Source of the DNA: CAYGAW01 sp964347945
Lineage (GTDB): Bacteria > Chloroflexota > Anaerolineae > UBA7937 > B3-Chlor
Direction: 5' to 3'
DNA length: 17,548 nt
Assembly: GCA_964347945.1 (NCBI GenBank)
Contig: CAYGAW010000034.1
Span: 1 to 17,548 of the forward strand
Shown here piece by piece: positions 13,832 through 17,548 of this stretch. Made by a program: the position numbers and the translations under genes. Position 1 is the first letter of the stretch; each line of letters begins with the position of its first letter. The notes beneath the pieces were generated by a model. The model saw only the letters and a program-made list of their open reading frames with translations. It was not told the DNA's origin and searched no databases.

Positions 13832-15376
13832 TCACTCTCCCTCTAACAGGTATCTCAAGATCATGAGATGAGTGAGATGTTCCACCGGAGCCCGGTCATC
13901 GGTCAGGACCAGGCCCTCACCGTGGAAGGCCCTGATCCTCCCCTTTGAGCGTTCTGCGACCTCGTACAGCCAGCTGTTCGAAACAGTCTCGAGACTGGCA
14001 TGGATACTCTCCAGGCTTGTCGCTTCCTGGGTGCCGATGACTAGGCTATTGCTGTCGCCTGGGACGTCGAGAATGAAGACTGTCTCGAATACCTGGTCCA
14101 TGGTGGTGGCCATCACCTCTACGAGCCTGAAATCACTGGCGGTGCGGCCAACGTTTGCGACAAGCACTCCTCCGGGATTCAGATGTTCGCGTGCGAGGCC
14201 AAAGAACTCCTTGGTTGCAAGGTGAAAAGGGATGTAAGGCTGCCGAAACGCGTCGGTAATGATGATATCGTACTTGCTGTCGCTTTGAGCCAGGAAATAA
14301 CGGCCATCTTGGACAGCTACTTTCAAATTCGGCTCATTCATGGCGAAGAATCGGCGTCCTACCTCCACGATTTCTGGGTCGAGCTCCACTCCGTCGATGA
14401 GCATGGGGCCGTAGATGGTAGTGTACTCCTTGGCTGCCGTTCCTGCGGCCAGGCCGATGATACAAAGGCTGTCTACGTCTTCAGGACTGGGCAGGCTGGT
14501 GAAATAGGGCGCTAGCAAGAAGTAGTCCCAGACTCCGCCACTGAGGACACGACCGGGCCAGTACACTGAGTGCGTGGCTTGTCCCTCATTCAGCATCAAG
14601 ACACGCCTACTGTCCTGATCCGCTACCTGGATATAGTTGTAGGCAGACTCGGCCTCGTACACTAACCCATTCGTGTCCTTGACGAGACCGCTGGGAAAGA
14701 GGAGGTGAAGGAGGATGATCAGCAGGGGAAGGAGGAGATACAAGACAGCTCGGGATCCTACGGTCCAGAAGAGGCTCCCCACAGAGACTGCGAGTAGGAT
14801 CAAGGAAGAGAGCAGGAAGGTTGTTCGCGTCCCCACCCGGGGAATGAGGAGCAGAGTGGGCAGGAAGGCACCCAGGATGCTGCCCAACGTGGACAATGCG
14901 TAAATCGTGCCCGCCGTGTGGCCGGTGGAGGCCACAGAGCGCGATTGAAGACGAACTGCAAACGGGGAGACGCAGCCCAGAAGGACGACCGGCACGGTGA
15001 ACAAGAACAATATGCCCAGGAACGAACCAACGATGATGCCCACGGAATAGCGCTCAAACCCTGAGGCCGAATAGTGGAGAACCGGTCGTGAGAGGAAAGG
15101 GATCAGCCCGATCGTGAAACCGGCCCAGGCGGTGAGTTGGTAGAGCAGCTCGCCATGGGGATGCCAGTCCGCCAAACGTCCACCCAGGTAGTACCCTGCA
15201 GCGAGGTAGATCATCATCAGGCCTATCAAGTTGGCCCAGATGAGCTGCGAATCTCCGAAGTAGGGAGACAGGAGGCGGGCAGCAGACATCTCGACGGCCA
15301 AGATGGTCATCCCGCTGATGAACACGATGGGGAGCAAGAAGTAGTCCTTGCGGGGCGTAGTCCTTGCGGGCGGCAT
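13832..15376 (-). CDS. Fused polytopic membrane/spermidine synthase-like protein
   Basis: 514 residues. The first ~230 form about seven transmembrane helices of the type seen in fused MFS/spermidine synthase proteins (ISGMTILAVEMSAARLLSPYFG, TAGTIYALSTLGSILGAFLPT). The rest is a Rossmann aminopropyltransferase-like domain: LCIIGLAAGTAA for the nucleotide loop, IDGVELDPEIVEVG (E331, D333), VQDGRYFL and IITDAFRQPYIPFHLATKEFF (D375). The loop has Ala where true spermidine synthases have GGG, so polyamine synthesis is uncertain; it may modify another substrate at the membrane. The ATG at 15376 lies only 10 bases after a TATAAT and has no Shine-Dalgarno. Codons 4-12 span a 16-base tandem duplication. 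Confidence 0.85.
   Translation of the reverse strand: MPPARTTPRKDYFLLPIVFISGMTILAVEMSAARLLSPYFGDSQLIWANLIGLMMIYLAAGYYLGGRLADWHPHGELLYQLTAWAGFTIGLIPFLSRPVLHYSASGFERYSVGIIVGSFLGILFLFTVPVVLLGCVSPFAVRLQSRSVASTGHTAGTIYALSTLGSILGAFLPTLLLIPRVGTRTTFLLSSLILLAVSVGSLFWTVGSRAVLYLLLPLLIILLHLLFPSGLVKDTNGLVYEAESAYNYIQVADQDSRRVLMLNEGQATHSVYWPGRVLSGGVWDYFLLAPYFTSLPSPEDVDSLCIIGLAAGTAAKEYTTIYGPMLIDGVELDPEIVEVGRRFFAMNEPNLKVAVQDGRYFLAQSDSKYDIIITDAFRQPYIPFHLATKEFFGLAREHLNPGGVLVANVGRTASDFRLVEVMATTMDQVFETVFILDVPGDSNSLVIGTQEATSLESIHASLETVSNSWLYEVAERSKGRIRAFHGEGLVLTDDRAPVEHLTHLMILRYLLEGE
15341..15370. repeat. 16-base tandem duplication in the 5' coding end
   Basis: GTAGTCCTTGCGGG occurs at 15341-15354 and 15357-15370, a period of 16 bases. 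Because 16 is not a multiple of three, the two copies are read in different frames (as RKDY and as ARTT) in the membrane/spermidine synthase-like protein, directly after its start codon. Confidence 0.9.
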
Positions 15377-15386
15377 GATGATGCAG

Positions 15387-15415
15387 ATTATATGCTATGC
15401 ATCTGGTCAGAGCAA
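15387..15415 (-). promoter_or_regulatory. Promoter of the spermidine synthase-like gene, nearly leaderless
   Basis: Perfect -10 TATAAT (15392-15387) with TTGCTC (15415-15410) at 17 bases. The predicted transcription start is near 15380, only about four bases before the ATG at 15376, and no Shine-Dalgarno is present. Confidence 0.5.
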
Positions 15416-15488
15416 AGCTCTGTCGAGAGGGTGCGGAAAAACGACCTGCGAGTCAGACGCGGACACGGATTGGGCATGGTGCTGCTTA

Positions 15489-15517
15489 TTGACACGAGCG
15501 ATAAAATGTGGTAAAAT
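15489..15517 (+). promoter_or_regulatory. Promoter of the histidine kinase gene
   Basis: Perfect -35 TTGACA (15489-15494), a 17-base spacer, and -10 TAAAAT (15512-15517) preceded by TGG. The predicted start is near 15524, giving a leader of about 93 bases to GTG 15617. It is divergent from the promoter at 15387-15415. Confidence 0.75.
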
Positions 15518-15616
15518 ACCCATGGCTATGGGGGCGAGCTACCAAAGTACTTGCGGCAGCCTCGGCTTTCGCAGTTCTGGGGCAACCGCCAGACATTGAC
15601 GTCGGGGAGAGGGCAA

Positions 15617-16765
15617 GTGGCGACAGAGAAAACGTTCACAGAGGCGACCGGCGGAGACCATCGACCATCGGAAGGCTTTGAGCGGGCGGCCCTGGCCCTG
15701 GTCGCGCTGGAAGAGATCCTCAGTTGCTTCGTGGAACTGGTTGTTCTGTCCATGGATGCGAAAGAGGGTTCATTGATGCTGCTTCACGAGGGGCGTGAGT
15801 TGCTTACCATAACCTCTGCCAGGGGTTTGGGTAGGGATATCGTTCAGGGTGCCAGAAGGCACCTGGGAGAGGGCATATCCGGTTGGGTGGCGAAGCACAA
15901 GGAACCTCTATTGCTGGTAGGACCGATCAAGGATTCTCGTTTCTCGGGCGTAGGACGAGGGATCAAAGATGCTCTTTGCGTTCCACTCATGACCACGGAC
16001 GAGGTCATCGGCGTGTTGTCGGTGAGCAACAAGCGGGGCGATGGCAGCTTCAACGAGGTCGATTTGGATCGGCTGGTTGTCATTGCCAGGCCTGCGGCCA
16101 AGATGATAGAGCTGACTCTGGCGCAGCGGGAGGCAGATGCCGAAAGCCGCGCCTGGGAACGGAAGCAACTGGCGCAGGAGATCCACGATGGCCCGATGCA
16201 GGAATTGTCGTCGGTGATCTTGCTGATCGAGCTGTACAAGAGAATCCTGAAGGACGATGCGGAGCGTGCAGAGTCAGAGCTAGCAAGAGCCAAGGAGCAG
16301 GCGCTGGAATGCCTTCAGGAACTTCGTCACTTTGCCTACGAACTTCGGCTGACGGATCTGGAGAAGTTGAGCCTTTTGGAGGAATTGAGGCGATATGCGA
16401 AGGAGTTCCAGAACAGGACTGGCATCTCCGTGAATCTCGACCTCGGTCCGATGAAGCAAGAACTGCCCCTGAGTGTGAAGAAGAACTTGTACCGCATCGT
16501 TCAGGAAGCGTTGACCAACGTACGCAGGCATGCCAAGGCCGACGAAGTGGACATACGGCTGCAGACGGCTGAGGAACTTTTGGAACTTAGTATCGTGGAC
16601 AACGGTCGAGGTTTCAACGTGCAGGAGGCGTTGGATACGGCTCAGTCGGAGAAGCGCTTCGGGCTTCTTGGTATCCAGGAGCGCGCCTACCTGATGGGAG
16701 GCAGCTTGGATATCGAGAGTGCGCCTGGTCGAGGCAGCGCACTGAGGGTCGTTCTCCCTCTCTGA
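15617..16765 (+). CDS. GAF-domain sensor histidine kinase, NarL/DegS (HisKA_3) type
   Basis: 382 residues from GTG 15617, chosen because GGGGAGAGGG ends about 4 bases upstream; a TTG at 15551 would add 22 residues. A GAF domain spans roughly 30-170 (GEGISGWVAKHKEPLLL and ALCVPLMTTDEVIGVLSVSN). The HisKA_3 dimerisation helix follows, with the phospho-accepting histidine in QEIHDGPMQEL (H190). The HATPase_c domain has the N box EALTNVRRHA, IVDNGRGF and GLLGIQER, ending in GRGSALRVVLPL. There is no transmembrane segment, so it is a cytosolic sensor. The GAF ligand is unknown. Its expected LuxR/NarL-type response regulator is not in the window; a tRNA gene follows directly. Confidence 0.9.
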   Translation: MATEKTFTEATGGDHRPSEGFERAALALVALEEILSCFVELVVLSMDAKEGSLMLLHEGRELLTITSARGLGRDIVQGARRHLGEGISGWVAKHKEPLLLVGPIKDSRFSGVGRGIKDALCVPLMTTDEVIGVLSVSNKRGDGSFNEVDLDRLVVIARPAAKMIELTLAQREADAESRAWERKQLAQEIHDGPMQELSSVILLIELYKRILKDDAERAESELARAKEQALECLQELRHFAYELRLTDLEKLSLLEELRRYAKEFQNRTGISVNLDLGPMKQELPLSVKKNLYRIVQEALTNVRRHAKADEVDIRLQTAEELLELSIVDNGRGFNVQEALDTAQSEKRFGLLGIQERAYLMGGSLDIESAPGRGSALRVVLPL

Positions 16766-16767
16766 AG

Positions 16768-16796
16768 TTGACTTCTCTCCCATTCTGAGCTATCAT
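16768..16796 (+). promoter_or_regulatory. Promoter of tRNA-Gly
   Basis: -35 TTGACT (16768-16773), a 17-base spacer, and -10 TATCAT (16791-16796). The predicted start near 16803 is about ten bases before the tRNA. The -35 box begins three bases after the kinase stop codon. Confidence 0.65.
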
Positions 16797-16812
16797 TGTA
16801 TGTAGCTTGCAC

Positions 16813-16885
16813 GCGGGTGTAACTCAGTTGGCAGAGTGTCTGCTTCCCAAGCAGAATGTCGTGGGTTCGAATCCCATCACCCGCT
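16813..16885 (+). tRNA. tRNA-Gly (anticodon CCC)
   Basis: 73 bases. The acceptor stem is GCGGGTG/CACCCGC with discriminator T, as is usual for bacterial glycine tRNAs. The D arm is AACTCAGTTGGCAGAGT. The anticodon stem TCTGC/GCAGA encloses the loop TTCCCAA, anticodon CCC. The T arm GTGGG/CCCAT encloses TTCGAAT. The 3' CCA is not encoded. It reads GGG codons. Confidence 0.95.
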
Positions 16886-16900
16886 CTGTTGAGAACTGGT

Positions 16901-16964
16901 AGCCCTTCTGTCGTCAGCCCACTAGGGGGTAGTGGCAAGAACGAAGGAGGGCTTTTTGTTTTGT
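16901..16964 (+). terminator. Rho-independent terminator of tRNA-Gly, nested double stem
   Basis: The outer stem AGCCCTTCT-G-TCGT (16901-16914) pairs with ACGA-AGGAGGGCT (16941-16953), with one bulged G and one G-T pair. The loop contains a second perfect hairpin, CCACTA (16919-16924)/TAGTGG (16930-16935) with a GGGGG loop. TTTTGTTTTG follows. It lies 16 bases after the tRNA. Confidence 0.8.
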
Positions 16965-17227
16965 CCACAGTGCTTCTGCTGTTGTAGGAACGCCAACCCC
17001 TGCTCCAGTTCTCGCCTTGGGCGAGCTTGTGACTCTTGAAAATCATGCGCGCGCCTCTAGGCTCAGTGCCCCGTCACGTGGGCGAGGGTACGAAGGGCGT
17101 GGCATGGTGGCGCAGCGCGTCCCACCGCAGCGATGGCTTCAGGGGCCTGTGTCGGTAGTCCGCAGGCGGAGCATCCAGCAGGGGCAGCCGCGCCCTCTCG
17201 GTGGTAGCAGGTTTGGCGGAAGGGGCC

Positions 17228-17548
17228 TCATATTTCTAGAGCGGAGCCAAACCTTCCTTGCACTGCCTTTTCGTAAGCAAGTGTGGCTATCGCTGCGTCT
17301 TGCACCCCTACTCCCGTAAGGTCGCACACAGTTATCTGTTTTTCGTCGGTGCGCCCAGGGTGGCGTCCAGATGTGAGATCACCCAATTCCACTATCTCCT
17401 GACGCTCACCAATCGTTCCATCTTCCAGGCCGTGGTGGAGTTCGCCACGCTCCGCACACTGCCCCCTGTGGTCGCAGACGATCAGGTCAGCTCTGGCGAG
17501 AACAGAGCTGTCGAGCTCCTGTTTGTAGGGGGCATCCGAGCCCATGGC
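17228..17548 (-). CDS. Ornithine cyclodeaminase/mu-crystallin family protein, N-terminal part outside window
   Basis: The frame is open from the right edge to TGA 17230-17228 and gives the C-terminal ~106 residues. It reads GSDAPYKQELDSSVLARADLI, then GQCAERGELHHGLEDG, ELGDLTSGRHPGRTDEKQI and TVCDLTGVGVQDAAIA. These are the C-terminal NAD-binding and closing helices of the ornithine cyclodeaminase/alanine dehydrogenase family: (I)GSDxPxKQEL, the D...Q...GE block, ELG...G..PGR, and the F/C-DxTGxxxQD motif. Members use NAD(P)H on amino or imino acids; the substrate cannot be told from this part. No terminator is seen downstream in the 260 bases toward the tRNA. Confidence 0.88.
   Translation of the reverse strand, partial: AMGSDAPYKQELDSSVLARADLIVCDHRGQCAERGELHHGLEDGTIGERQEIVELGDLTSGRHPGRTDEKQITVCDLTGVGVQDAAIATLAYEKAVQGRFGSALEI

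Noticed and set aside
16687..17046. Minus-strand frame of 119 codons across the tRNA
   Set aside because: It is antisense to the kinase end, the tRNA and the terminator, so it cannot be a real gene.
16966..17227. Gap between the tRNA terminator and the ornithine cyclodeaminase-like gene
   Set aside because: Short frames on both strands lack any family pattern or ribosome binding site; nothing supportable is present.
1..17548. CRISPR array, intact insertion sequence or prophage
   Set aside because: No regularly spaced repeats, terminal inverted repeats, complete transposase, integrase or phage structural genes were seen.

Overview
The window is bacterial. It has a complete group 1 sigma factor, a cold-shock protein, a tRNA-Gly, Rho-independent terminators and clear -35/-10 promoters. 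GC looks moderately high. The gene mix fits an uncultured, probably anaerobic or thermophilic lineage, and I favour Chloroflexota: a short RpoD-like sigma factor, DUF763, a PolX-type HhH domain on a radical SAM protein, a fused membrane/spermidine-synthase-like protein and a ferredoxin-type aldo/keto reductase. This is an inference from gene content; no phylogenetic marker was compared. I see no CRISPR array and no intact insertion sequence.

Layout. 1-875 (-): a metallophosphoesterase that runs off the left edge, with its own promoter. 1043-1468 (+): a universal stress protein whose normal start region looks disrupted. 1717-3460 (-): a two-gene unit of a nucleotidyltransferase-like protein and a polytopic membrane protein. 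3550-5167 (+): a promoter, a prepilin peptidase and a membrane-anchored NERD-domain protein. 5246-9089 (+): a strong promoter followed by four tightly packed genes, namely an SPL-like radical SAM protein with a C-terminal helix-hairpin-helix, DUF763, an Fpg/Nei DNA glycosylase and DUF72. 9222-10579 (-): an iron-sulfur aldo/keto reductase and a small cysteine-rich protein. 10580-11355: a gene-poor stretch with apparent gene remnants and an unassigned minus-strand promoter. 11356-13085 (+): a sigma factor with a structured leader, a cold-shock protein and a terminator. 13139-15376 (-): a spermidine-synthase-like membrane fusion and a Lit/DUF1461-like membrane protein. 15489-16765 (+): an orphan GAF histidine kinase. 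16768-16964 (+): tRNA-Gly(CCC) with its own promoter and terminator. 17228-17548 (-): the C-terminal part of an ornithine cyclodeaminase family protein.

The best candidate for an undescribed system is the 5.2-9.1 kb unit. One glycosylase of known repair function is co-directional with a photoproduct-lyase-like radical SAM enzyme that has gained a DNA-binding HhH module, and with two uncharacterised families (DUF763, itself carrying an HhH-like segment, and DUF72). A 4-base overlap and gaps of about 30 bases suggest one transcript devoted to DNA damage repair. The second theme is transcription. Three promoters share the extended -10 string GTGGTATAAT or its one-base variant, and the sigma factor encoded here keeps the region 3.0 residues expected to read an extended -10. 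The sigma gene's own leader carries an attenuator-like hairpin.
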